19,584 nt of DNA, from NCBI GenBank assembly GCA_947175225.1, contig CAMWLX010000018.1:1-19584 (forward strand), in the 5' to 3' direction. This document shows, piece after piece, positions 6,994 to 14,253 of the stretch (positions are counted from its first letter, which is position 1; each line of letters starts with the position of its first letter). A program made the position numbers and the translations under genes. Source of the DNA: an uncultured Porphyromonadaceae bacterium. GTDB taxonomy: Bacteria > Bacteroidota > Bacteroidia > Bacteroidales > Muribaculaceae. A model generated the notes under the pieces. That model was not told where the DNA came from and did not search any database. It saw nothing but the letters and a program-made list of their open reading frames with translations.

Positions 6994-9519
6994 TCAGTCA
7001 ATGAGCTGAAACACCGCCCAATAATAAGGATTGTCGAAACGCTTCATCAATTCAAGTTGTGCCTTCCGGTGAGCAGCCTGTATGCCGCTCCCTTCAAGAA
7101 GATTTGTATAGAATTCCTGCAAATAAGCATCTCCTGCCTCCTTGTCAAGATTCCATGCAGTGGTCACAATTGTCTTGCATCCTGCAAGTTTCAAAGCTCG
7201 GCGCAATCCTAAGATTCCTTCTTCCGGGTCAATGTCTCCGTTGCCGGTGTCGCATGCCATCAGTGTTAGCAGATCCACTCCATGGAGGTCAAGGGCAGCC
7301 AATTCAGCCCCGTTCACAATTCCATCTTCAATATCTGAAATGACGTTACGATGACACCAGGCTCTTTCTGCTCCACTCAGCATTATTCCAGTCCTATATA
7401 GCGGAAAGACTTCACTGTTGAGATTCTCGTTGAGTCGGGTTTTAGCGTGGCAAACGCCGAAATATGGTTTATCAAGAGGTCCTATACTTTTTGGCAGACT
7501 GAAGGCATGAGTCACGATATTGAGGATTCCAATGTCGCGTCCGGAGAGGAATTTCAGCGCATGTTCGCTTGCGTTGAATCCGGTAGGCACCATAACGGGC
7601 ACAGCGTGTCGCTCGCAAAGCTTTTGTAGCCAGTCGAAATCTTCCGGATTGTGAAGAGGGGGTATTGCATCAGGGTCGGAGAATGCGAATCGAGTATCTG
7701 AATCACGCTCAAGGCTTGGGAGTATTATTTTTTTGTCTGCCCCATACATCTGAGCGTTGGCTATGAGTGCAAGTCGCTCGCAGTAATAGTCTATTGCGCA
7801 GAAAGAAAATAGTTTATATGGGATATATTTTGTTTCAGCGTGAGCATTGTCGATGTCGTCAGCAGAGGAAAGAATGTGAAATTCGAAATCTTCACCGAGA
7901 TATCTGCCGCCTCTGCTTATTGCCTCAGGCATTATCAGACCCAAAATACCTGTGGGGCAATAATATATCCTTTCATCCGGCATGACTTCGGATATGATAG
8001 GTTTCCATAAATACTCGAAGAGAAATTCATTCCCATATCTTTTTTCAACCATCCTGCGAGCCTTTTCATCATGTGTGGATGTCATGAAACTGTCCAGTTC
8101 CTCTGATGTACAGAGAGGGATGATTTTACCATGGGGAACATTTGGTGAAATAAAAATGGCGTAATATCTGTCGCCTTCATCTGTCTCAAGAGTGCCGAAA
8201 TCCACGAATGTCTCATTACTGTCGAGCCTGTCGGCAATGCCTTCGGCTGTCAGCATTCTGTATAAATGGTCTTCAAAACCGTTCATTACATGATGATGCA
8301 ACAGCTCTTTCTGGCATCTCTCATATTCTGCCTTGATACTATCCTCATTGTACGACAATGACTGCGCAAGTCTTTGACGTATCCTGATTAGACTGTCTGT
8401 CAAAGCAATGGCTTCTTCATCGCCTGATTCCTTCAAGACTTCCATCGTCTTTGCAGCCGAGCGCAGCATTATTTGCTTCTCATATTGGAATGCATTTAAA
8501 CATGCATCAATATCCTTGACATTTCCGGTAGGATCCAATAATGCATATTTAAGGTCGCTCCACTGACTCTTTATCTTTTCCCACCGTTTCTCTCGTTGCG
8601 ATTCAGTCAGGAAAGATAGGTTGCTGTCGTTTTCTCGGATGAATCGTTCTATTTGTTTTCCGGTTGTAGGTTGTTTCTCTTTCAATGGGAATACTCGGGC
8701 AAGGTCATCTAAGATTGGCTGGATATCAAGTTTTTTCAGATTAGCCAACTCATTGGCTGTCTCCAGATAGCATTTCCATATGACTTTTGTGTCATCTTGC
8801 TTTAATGCCATCGCAAGATATGCAAGGGTTTCAGTATACTCTACGTTGATTTCCTGTTTCTTGTCCATGTCAAGCTTGTTGGCCCTCAAAATGTCAATGG
8901 CCTGATTGGTGGTTCCAAGCTTTATATAGAGAAGCCCCAATTTGTTTGCTACCGCGTGTCGCCATTCAATGTTCTGATCTCTTTTCCATGTGAGATCATA
9001 TAGTGAGATAAGGGTCTTCTCACATTCCTTTAGCTTGTCGGCAGCCATAAGGTCGATTGTGTTGCGCAGCCTTTCGGCGATTGAGTCTCCGGTCAGGATT
9101 GAATCTGAAGCGTCAAGTGAAGGTAATTTTTCCGGCCTTCCGCCAAATGTATTATCCTTCCTATAGACAGCTTCCATTCCCGGCCTTATCATTAGTTCGA
9201 GTGTCAGCCGTTGGATGTTTTCATTTTTAAGCATCATCCTAAGCGGGATGATGTTTCCGATTATTTCCGACATCAGTATGTGTTCATCAGAAGTCTCAGG
9301 CCATTCTTGTCCCCTCACAAGTGCTTCTGTAAATAAAGATAGAGCTTTTAGGCTGTCGCCCTCATGTAGTGCGTCAGCTGCAGCGGCTGCTATAGGTCTG
9401 ATTCGGTCGAATACAGGATTCGCACCTTTTGACGAAGAAGGCAGGCTCACAATTATCATGAAGATGAAAATTGCTCCCAAATTAAACTTCATCAACCTCT
9501 TAAACCTTCTGAATCTCAT
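6994..9519 (-). CDS. Secreted CHAT-domain protease with helical repeats
   Basis: This 841-residue protein starts with a signal peptide or anchor (FNLGAIFIFMIIVSLPSSS, residues about 12-30). A long helical, TPR-like region follows (for example KLGLLYIKLGTTNQAIDILR). The C-terminal third is a CHAT caspase-fold domain. Its dyad is visible as His671 (NIVTHAF) and Cys756 (TLMACDTGNGD), with EEGILGLRRALKLAGCKTIV and the terminal NPYYWAVFQLID matching the family ending. CHAT proteases cleave protein partners; TPR-CHAT forms such as Craspase cut after activation, but those are cytosolic and this one appears exported. The gene begins 7 bp after the caspase-like gene, so two caspase-fold proteases are made from one transcript. 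The substrate is not indicated. Confidence 0.87.
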   Translation of the reverse strand: MRFRRFKRLMKFNLGAIFIFMIIVSLPSSSKGANPVFDRIRPIAAAAADALHEGDSLKALSLFTEALVRGQEWPETSDEHILMSEIIGNIIPLRMMLKNENIQRLTLELMIRPGMEAVYRKDNTFGGRPEKLPSLDASDSILTGDSIAERLRNTIDLMAADKLKECEKTLISLYDLTWKRDQNIEWRHAVANKLGLLYIKLGTTNQAIDILRANKLDMDKKQEINVEYTETLAYLAMALKQDDTKVIWKCYLETANELANLKKLDIQPILDDLARVFPLKEKQPTTGKQIERFIRENDSNLSFLTESQREKRWEKIKSQWSDLKYALLDPTGNVKDIDACLNAFQYEKQIMLRSAAKTMEVLKESGDEEAIALTDSLIRIRQRLAQSLSYNEDSIKAEYERCQKELLHHHVMNGFEDHLYRMLTAEGIADRLDSNETFVDFGTLETDEGDRYYAIFISPNVPHGKIIPLCTSEELDSFMTSTHDEKARRMVEKRYGNEFLFEYLWKPIISEVMPDERIYYCPTGILGLIMPEAISRGGRYLGEDFEFHILSSADDIDNAHAETKYIPYKLFSFCAIDYYCERLALIANAQMYGADKKIILPSLERDSDTRFAFSDPDAIPPLHNPEDFDWLQKLCERHAVPVMVPTGFNASEHALKFLSGRDIGILNIVTHAFSLPKSIGPLDKPYFGVCHAKTRLNENLNSEVFPLYRTGIMLSGAERAWCHRNVISDIEDGIVNGAELAALDLHGVDLLTLMACDTGNGDIDPEEGILGLRRALKLAGCKTIVTTAWNLDKEAGDAYLQEFYTNLLEGSGIQAAHRKAQLELMKRFDNPYYWAVFQLID

Positions 9520-9526
9520 AAAACTC

Positions 9527-10426
9527 CTATTCGTAGATTGTTATTGTCGGGTGCTGTTCCGACATGAAAATATCCCAATCCTTGTATTTTTCTTCTTTGA
9601 AGAAATTCTCCCATTTATTCATACTCAGGCCGGTCTCAATTAATTTCATTAGGCAATAAGAAAGCGATCCGTAAAGTCTATTTGTACCCGATTCATGGTA
9701 TTCGTAGTTCCTTTCATAGTCACGGCAAGCACTGACAACTGCCATCTTCGCTCCATCTGAAAACATCTTGGGTCTGGGAATTCTTGCAACCTTACTGTCA
9801 CGGCTTATTCTCAAGATATCAGCTGTACCTCGAATCGGACCGATTTTCTTAACGTCATTATGATTGATCATAGACTTTGCCATTTCCATCCCTTCGCTAT
9901 AGCATGCATCAAAAGATACGAGTAGATAACCCTTCTTTCCAATTTTTTTCTTTATATTATTAATAAGATGGTTGAGTTCATCGTCAATCAGATGATTTTC
10001 TCCGTTATAGTAATTGTTGCCGATTTTATATCGTCTTGTCCTGTAGGCGTCGTATGGCACGATAGCCTCGTCAAAAGGCTTTTTCTTCTCATCTCCGTTG
10101 AGGTCTGATATAGGTTGACCATGTCCCGAGAAATGGAAAATTACCTTGTCTCCCTGACGACACTGCATCGCAAGTTCCTTCAGTGCGTTGACAATTGCTG
10201 CTTTGGTTGCCTGTCCGTTTTTAAGGCATTTTATATTAGTCTCCTTATATCCGCTGTTTATCAGGTATTTGGTAAGCATATCCACATCGTTGTCTCCATG
10301 TATTACTGACCATCCGGTTTTTCGGGTGTCATACTTTCCTATACCAACAAGAAGAGCCCTGTTCTCTGCAGATATTGTGGAAAACAGGGAAAATATTACT
10401 ACGATTATTAATAAAGTCCGATTCAT
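9527..10426 (-). CDS. Secreted caspase-family (C14) metacaspase-like protease
   Basis: This 299-residue protein starts at ATG 10424-10426. That start gives a clean signal peptide (MNRTLLIIVVIFSLFSTISA) and sits just after a good promoter; an upstream in-frame ATG at 10480 lies beyond that promoter. The mature part opens with NRALLVGIGKYD, the first strand of the caspase p20 fold. The catalytic dyad is His102 (FHFSGHG) and Cys175 (FDACYSEG). The surrounding EAIVPYDA and DDELNHLI motifs are typical of prokaryotic metacaspases, which cut after Arg or Lys. The CHAT protease gene follows 7 bp downstream. Secretion implies action in the periplasm or at the surface, possibly by processing its CHAT partner; that last point is inference. 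Confidence 0.88.
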   Translation of the reverse strand: MNRTLLIIVVIFSLFSTISAENRALLVGIGKYDTRKTGWSVIHGDNDVDMLTKYLINSGYKETNIKCLKNGQATKAAIVNALKELAMQCRQGDKVIFHFSGHGQPISDLNGDEKKKPFDEAIVPYDAYRTRRYKIGNNYYNGENHLIDDELNHLINNIKKKIGKKGYLLVSFDACYSEGMEMAKSMINHNDVKKIGPIRGTADILRISRDSKVARIPRPKMFSDGAKMAVVSACRDYERNYEYHESGTNRLYGSLSYCLMKLIETGLSMNKWENFFKEEKYKDWDIFMSEQHPTITIYE

Positions 10427-10449
10427 TATTATATATTTGCGAGCTGATG

Positions 10450-10481
10450 CAAAATTATAATAAATCAGAGATAAAACCAAG
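10450..10481 (-). promoter_or_regulatory. Promoter of the caspase-CHAT operon
   Basis: The -7 element TAATTTTG (10450-10457) is exact. The -33 element is CTTG (10478-10481), one base off TTTG, with 20 nt between. Transcription would start near 10443, leaving a leader of about 17 nt to the ATG at 10426. Confidence 0.6.
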
Positions 10482-10500
10482 TATACATATCAAATATTTT

Positions 10501-10535
10501 AACCGGAATTCTGCCATCACGGCATAACTCCGGAT
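10501..10535 (-). terminator. Terminator after the vWA gene
   Basis: An imperfect stem of about 15 positions (CCGGA with TCCGG outside, TGCC with GGCA inside, loop ATCAC) lies 10 bp past the vWA stop codon. On the minus strand it runs on into TTAAAATATTTG. It separates the vWA gene from the caspase-CHAT promoter. Confidence 0.55.
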
Positions 10536-10544
10536 TATCGTTTC

Positions 10545-11336
10545 TCAATATGGTGGAAATTCATCCTCAGACTCGAAGTAACCATCCTCGAGCTCAGATC
10601 TCATGACACCTTTCTGGATCTTTCCGAAGAATCTCTTTCGCGACATGTTTTCTTTCTCAAACATTGCCGTTGTCCCTGCAAAATCTGCTGAGAAAGCCAT
10701 CCTGTTTTTTATCGACATTGACTCAGCCACGGCCTCCACATCCTGATTCGCTCCGATGTATGTGAACACCCATCCGGACTTCCTCATTTCTTCTACAAGG
10801 CTTTTGATAGCTTGGCTATTGTATTTTCGCGAAGCGTTCTCATATCCGTCGGTGATCACCGTCACCAACACGACATCTCCTTTCGCTACCTTGGTTTGCA
10901 ATTCATTGATAGCTCTTCCCATAGCATCGTAAAGGGGAGTTCCCCCGCATGGACTGTATTGTTCTCCGGATATGTCGATGGCGTGCCCTGCGGGGGTATT
11001 GTGATATATCTTGTGGTAGTGGCTTGTGTCAAATGTTACGAGAGTCACGAAATGCTCCTGATCAGGATGCTCTTTCTGAGCTCCACGGATAGTCTGAAGC
11101 GTCTCATTGACACCCGTCAAAGCCGGATGGTAGATGGCCTGCATAGATCCGCTCTCATCAAGGATGATAAGATTATGCACCTTTATCTTGTCATCGTTTG
11201 TCCGCTTCTCATCAACTGCTTGATTTGTGTCTGCAGCCATGTTGTTTCCAGTATTATCAGCCTGTGGCATGGCCTTTGCGTAAGCGCTTCCCTCGATAGG
11301 CTGAGTGCCATTCTTGAAAATATCAAAGATCTTCAT
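10545..11336 (-). CDS. Stand-alone vWA-domain protein
   Basis: This 263-residue cytosolic protein has a von Willebrand factor A domain from about residue 53 to 215. The metal-ion-dependent adhesion site is complete: D60-x-S62-x-S64 (LDESGSM), T133 (CGGTPLYDA) and D163 (ITDGYE). The first 50 residues are low-complexity and polar, and the C-terminus is acidic (SEDEFPPY). The layout resembles TerY-like vWA proteins, which bind protein partners through a divalent metal in stress systems. A terminator separates it from the caspase-CHAT operon, and the kinase-PP2C operon starts far away beyond Fic, so no partner is fixed by position. I could not find a convincing promoter upstream of it. Confidence 0.82.
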   Translation of the reverse strand: MKIFDIFKNGTQPIEGSAYAKAMPQADNTGNNMAADTNQAVDEKRTNDDKIKVHNLIILDESGSMQAIYHPALTGVNETLQTIRGAQKEHPDQEHFVTLVTFDTSHYHKIYHNTPAGHAIDISGEQYSPCGGTPLYDAMGRAINELQTKVAKGDVVLVTVITDGYENASRKYNSQAIKSLVEEMRKSGWVFTYIGANQDVEAVAESMSIKNRMAFSADFAGTTAMFEKENMSRKRFFGKIQKGVMRSELEDGYFESEDEFPPY

Positions 11337-11493
11337 AATTTATTAATTTAATGGTTTAAGTTTCGCTTGTTCCGATCACAACCGTGACGCGAAGCAAATA
11401 ATGATCGTTCATGGTTGATCGTTTATCGTTGATGATTAAATATACCAAAAGCCCCCCGAAAGTAAACAGAAGATCGGAAAAATTTCATCATTT

Positions 11494-11577
11494 TTATTTC
11501 CGCCCCTCCAAATTGTATTCCTCCCCACGCCTTCCGAAGTATGCGTCAGCCGGTTTGTCGAAGGTGAAACGACCCAT
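11494..11577 (-). CDS. Possible 27-residue small protein
   Basis: An ATG at 11575-11577 opens a 27-codon frame ending in TAA. The peptide begins MGRFTFDKPADAYFGRR and is charged and protein-like, in a locally GC-richer patch between AT-rich flanks. There is no promoter or ribosome-binding signal I can point to, and it may be a fossil of a larger gene. Confidence 0.2.
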   Translation of the reverse strand: MGRFTFDKPADAYFGRRGEEYNLEGRK

Positions 11578-11620
11578 CCAATCTGATCATGCTTAAAGCC
11601 TGCCCATTACGTAAGCTCGA

Positions 11621-11672
11621 TTATTCCTCTTGATTTTTCCGGAAAAAGTATCAGTTATTCCTCTTGATTTTT
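11621..11672 (+). repeat. 18-bp direct repeat before the ATPase remnant
   Basis: TTATTCCTCTTGATTTTT occurs at 11621-11638 and again at 11655-11672, a 34-bp step or about three helical turns. The palindrome TTTTTCCGGAAAAA (11634-11647) overlaps the first copy. The pair lies just upstream of the -33 element at 11693. Confidence 0.7.
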
Positions 11673-11692
11673 TTGAAATATTATTATAATTA

Positions 11693-11724
11693 TTTGTAAA
11701 TTCAAGTATTTATACTTAATTTTG
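11693..11724 (+). promoter_or_regulatory. Intact promoter of the broken ATPase gene
   Basis: TTTG (11693-11696), 20 nt, then TAATTTTG (11717-11724) matches the Bacteroidetes consensus exactly. Transcription would begin near 11731, about 20 nt before an ATG at 11752 that opens only an 8-codon frame (MIYWLNSR, stop TAG). Confidence 0.65.
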
Positions 11725-11751
11725 CATCACAATCCTTATCTCTGTAAAGAA

Positions 11752-12104
11752 ATGATATATTGGCTGAACTCTCGGTAGGATGGGAACTGGTCAAAGCTGC
11801 CGATTTCCGTCATAGATATGAATTATATTATTGGGAGAACCTTTCAAACGGAGCTACATCGGAAGTGGATTATGTAATACCTTACGATATGAAAGTGCTG
11901 CCGATAGAAGTGAAGTCCGGAACCAGCGGAAAGATGAAAAGCCTCCGTCTCTTCATGCAGAAAAAGCATTTGACGGTTGGAATAAGGACTTCTCTGGAGA
12001 ATTTCGGTCAACTGAGATATGAGGATTCAGAAGGGCTACGCCTTATCGACATCATTCCTATATATGCTGTCGGAAAGCTAACCATACCTTTTAACTATAG
12101 TTGA
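11752..12104 (+). pseudogene. Remnant of a DUF4143-type AAA ATPase, internally deleted
   Basis: From about 11760 the frame encodes 114 residues matching the C-terminal end of AAA-family ATPases with a DUF4143 domain. Visible are AELSVGWELVKAA, YYWENLSNGATSEVDYVIP and LPIEVKSGTSGKMKSL, a PD-(D/E)xK-like E-V-D...E-V-K signature. Full-length members are around 380-450 residues with a Walker A site at the N-terminus; all of that is missing. The gene keeps a perfect promoter and an ATG at 11752, but that frame stops after eight codons and is out of register with the remnant, which has only a TTG (11760) to start on. A large internal deletion with a frame change explains this best. These ATPases are typical accessory, mobile-region genes. 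Confidence 0.75.
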
Positions 12105-12188
12105 ATCATAAAGTTACATTTCAAGAGTGGAGAGTAATTTCTACAAATGACAGAGAATGTAGTAAGCGCACTCTACTGTATCGGAGGT

Positions 12189-13466
12189 CTAATCAAGTAT
12201 ATAGGCGAAGTGCTTGTATGCAAGATCAGTCAGAGTGATTTCTCGGTTCTCCAAACGTGCATGGTCGATTTCTCCGATTCGGTCCCGTAGTGAGGTAGAC
12301 CCATAGTTTGCAGTGATGTAGTGGTAAAGGCCCTCTGTCTCGATTGTGATGTCTTTGAATGGAGATTCATTTTCGGTGGCTTTTTTTCCAGTGATGTCAA
12401 TAGAATATGGAATATCCCTAACCCTACCTGGCGTAGGGATGAGAATACCTTGTTTTACCAAGGAGTCGATATCACGCAATGCGGTATCCTTTGAAACTCC
12501 TGTGATCTTTTCCCAATTTTTCGCTGTAAGTTTCGCCTCATATCCATCAAGATATTTATTGAGCACCATTCTCTGGCGGTTTGATATCGATGCCTGTGAA
12601 TGTGAGTTCCAGAAAGTAGCCTTTCTAAGTACGCGCGAAAGAACTGAACTGCTGTCTTCCACTGCCTCAATGAAAGCACCGAAGTACCATTCAAGCCATT
12701 CTGTTATATCTCCTATTCCTCGTTGTGTACGCTCCAGCACTTTATAGAAATGACGTTTATCCTTCAGTATCTGACGACTGAAACTATAGAAGTGCATGTC
12801 GTCATTATCAAGAGGAGCGAGAACCCTGTCGGATATGGCACGCCCTATTCGGCCATTACCGTCATCGAACGGATGAATACTGACAAACCATAGATGGGCT
12901 ATAGCCGACTTAAGAATACCGGGAACGTTGCTTTCATCATTCAGCCACATCAGGAATGTTTCCATTTCCTTGGGCAATCTGTCAGGAGAAGGAGCTCGGT
13001 AATGTATACGTTCCCTGCCAAAAGAGCCGGAGACTACCGACATCTCGTCAGTGCGGTATGCCCCGACGGTCATGTCTGAAGCATTTGGAAATAGCATGCA
13101 GTGCCATTTGAATAGCCTGTATTCAGTCAGTGGCGTGGAGAAATTTCGGCTCGCATCAAGCATCATCTCCACAATTCCTTCGACGTAGTGGGATGAATCC
13201 ATGTTTTTTTCAAGATGAACGCCAAGGTTTCTTGCTACGGAACTTCGCACCTCATCGGAATTGAGGCGTACACCTTCGATTTCGGAAGAAGCCACTACAT
13301 CATTCGTTACAGCCTCGACTGTAGCGATGATTTGATTATCAAAACCGATAGAAGCCATTCGTCCGGCAAGATATCCCAACCGGTGCATTGCTTTCAATTG
13401 AAGGGTATTTATGACATCGGAATCCCAGTGGAAGTTGGGCCAATTCTCTCTTTCGTGGAAAAACAT
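12189..13466 (-). CDS. Fic family protein (AMPylator type, DUF4172-like N-terminus)
   Basis: This 425-residue protein has a DUF4172-like N-terminal region (ENWPNFHWD at 7-15). An inhibitory-helix motif follows at S60-x-x-x-E64-G65 (SSEIEG), placing it in the class with the inhibitor N-terminal to the Fic core. The Fic motif HPFDDGNGRIGR at 198-209 is intact, so nucleotidyl transfer, usually AMPylation of Tyr, Ser or Thr, should be possible. A winged helix-turn-helix lies at about 310-370 (LTAKNWEKITGVSKDTALRD). An extra C-terminal stretch of some 55 residues makes it longer than usual for this type. The DNA-binding domain and a perfect palindrome over its promoter suggest autoregulation. It lies 143 bp past the five-gene operon but has its own promoter. 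The target is unknown. Confidence 0.9.
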   Translation of the reverse strand: MFFHERENWPNFHWDSDVINTLQLKAMHRLGYLAGRMASIGFDNQIIATVEAVTNDVVASSEIEGVRLNSDEVRSSVARNLGVHLEKNMDSSHYVEGIVEMMLDASRNFSTPLTEYRLFKWHCMLFPNASDMTVGAYRTDEMSVVSGSFGRERIHYRAPSPDRLPKEMETFLMWLNDESNVPGILKSAIAHLWFVSIHPFDDGNGRIGRAISDRVLAPLDNDDMHFYSFSRQILKDKRHFYKVLERTQRGIGDITEWLEWYFGAFIEAVEDSSSVLSRVLRKATFWNSHSQASISNRQRMVLNKYLDGYEAKLTAKNWEKITGVSKDTALRDIDSLVKQGILIPTPGRVRDIPYSIDITGKKATENESPFKDITIETEGLYHYITANYGSTSLRDRIGEIDHARLENREITLTDLAYKHFAYILD

Positions 13467-13485
13467 AAGCAGTTCATATTTTTTG

Positions 13486-13517
13486 CAAAGATAATAAAGC
13501 GAATAATAACTCGCAAA
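13486..13517 (-). promoter_or_regulatory. Fic gene promoter
   Basis: TTTG (13514-13517), 20 nt, then TATCTTTG (13486-13493) is an exact Bacteroidetes promoter. Transcription would begin near 13479, about 13 nt before the Fic ATG at 13466. Confidence 0.7.
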
Positions 13518-13528
13518 TTTTGCGAGTT
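13508..13528. promoter_or_regulatory. Palindromic operator over the Fic -33 element
   Basis: The 21-bp sequence AACTCGCAAA-T-TTTGCGAGTT has two perfect 10-bp arms around one central base. It covers the -33 element of the Fic promoter, the classic place for a repressor. The winged helix of the Fic protein is the obvious candidate binder. Confidence 0.7.
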
Positions 13529-13609
13529 AAAAATCGCATCTTCCCTGCCCCGTCCACCGGAAATGTAATTTTGATACGCAAAAGTAATAAAAAACTCTCT
13601 ATTATCCAA

Positions 13610-14236
13610 TTATTTTTTACGAACTATATACCCTAAGTCATTAAGAGCTTTGCAAATTTCAGATAGATTTGGTTCAATTACTTCTGGTTCTGGATTTTTT
13701 ATAGAATACCCAAAACGTTCCAAAGCACATTCTATCCAATTCATCATTTTACTCTTATGAGGGAAGTTGTCGTGATCGGCATATTTCTCTACTAAATTTA
13801 CAATCTGAGCAAGTTTCTTTATTAGAGCCTCCGGAGTATTGTAATCAATAGCACGTAAGGTCTCAAAATATTCTTTTGCATCAGATGCGGAGTCAAAATA
13901 TTGTAGATCTGTAAGGAAATTAGCTACGAGTCTTGAAACAGGTCTGAAAGAAGGACAGAATGGTCTGGGTGTAATATATTCGATTTGAGAAGTGTTATTC
14001 TTGTCTTTTACTACAATATATAAAGACTCATGCATAAATGAATCATTATGGTAGGTAAATGTGAAAGATTTTGCGAGCTCGAATTTGTAGGGATTAGCAA
14101 ACGAGATAGTCTTTAAAGTATACCAATTAGAGAAGTCTTCAGCTATCTCTCCCCATTTAATAGCATCCTTAGGCAGTCGTGCATTGCTATTGTCGTCAAT
14201 AAATGTATTGCCTTCTTTGTAAATACTATATGTCAT
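13610..14236 (-). CDS. Unknown 208-residue protein, last gene of the DarT-kinase operon
   Basis: This 208-residue soluble protein belongs to no family I recognise. It has no signal peptide or membrane helix. The first half looks like mixed beta strands (FELAKSFTFTYHN, ESLYIVVKDKN), and the second half is helical (TPEALIKKLAQIVNLVEKYA, SKMMNWIECALERFGY). It starts 17 bp after the PP2C stop on the same strand, so it is very likely co-transcribed with the kinase, NADAR-like, DarT-vWA and PP2C genes. Like the LRR half of the kinase gene, it is AT-richer than the genes to the left. Possible roles are an inhibitor, an adaptor or a target of the kinase/phosphatase pair; nothing in the sequence chooses between them. 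Confidence 0.75.
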   Translation of the reverse strand: MTYSIYKEGNTFIDDNSNARLPKDAIKWGEIAEDFSNWYTLKTISFANPYKFELAKSFTFTYHNDSFMHESLYIVVKDKNNTSQIEYITPRPFCPSFRPVSRLVANFLTDLQYFDSASDAKEYFETLRAIDYNTPEALIKKLAQIVNLVEKYADHDNFPHKSKMMNWIECALERFGYSIKNPEPEVIEPNLSEICKALNDLGYIVRKK

Positions 14237-14253
14237 AATTTTTTATTGAATTA

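Larger units (their letters stand above)
11337..11759. other. Gene-poor region upstream of the vWA gene and ATPase remnant
   Basis: This 423-bp stretch has no full gene. It holds a 27-codon minus-strand ORF at 11494-11577 (listed separately), near-repeats of GATCGTT around 11400-11440, an 18-bp direct repeat at 11621-11638 and 11655-11672, a 14-bp perfect palindrome TTTTTCCGGAAAAA at 11634-11647, and an exact plus-strand promoter at 11693-11724. Confidence 0.6.

Noticed and set aside
11337..11520. Promoter for the stand-alone vWA gene
   Set aside because: Only near matches such as TACAATTTG with wrong spacing were found; none good enough to list.
12105..12188. Nested short inverted repeats (AGAGTG/CACTCT, CTACA/TGTAG) between the ATPase remnant and the Fic gene, considered as an attC or terminator
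   Set aside because: The stems are 5-6 bp with long loops, and there is no T tract or integron motif.
13579..13610. Second promoter for the Fic gene (TACTTTTG with ATTG 20 nt upstream)
   Set aside because: The -33 element is imperfect, the region is AT-rich, and the promoter at 13486-13517 is exact and better placed.
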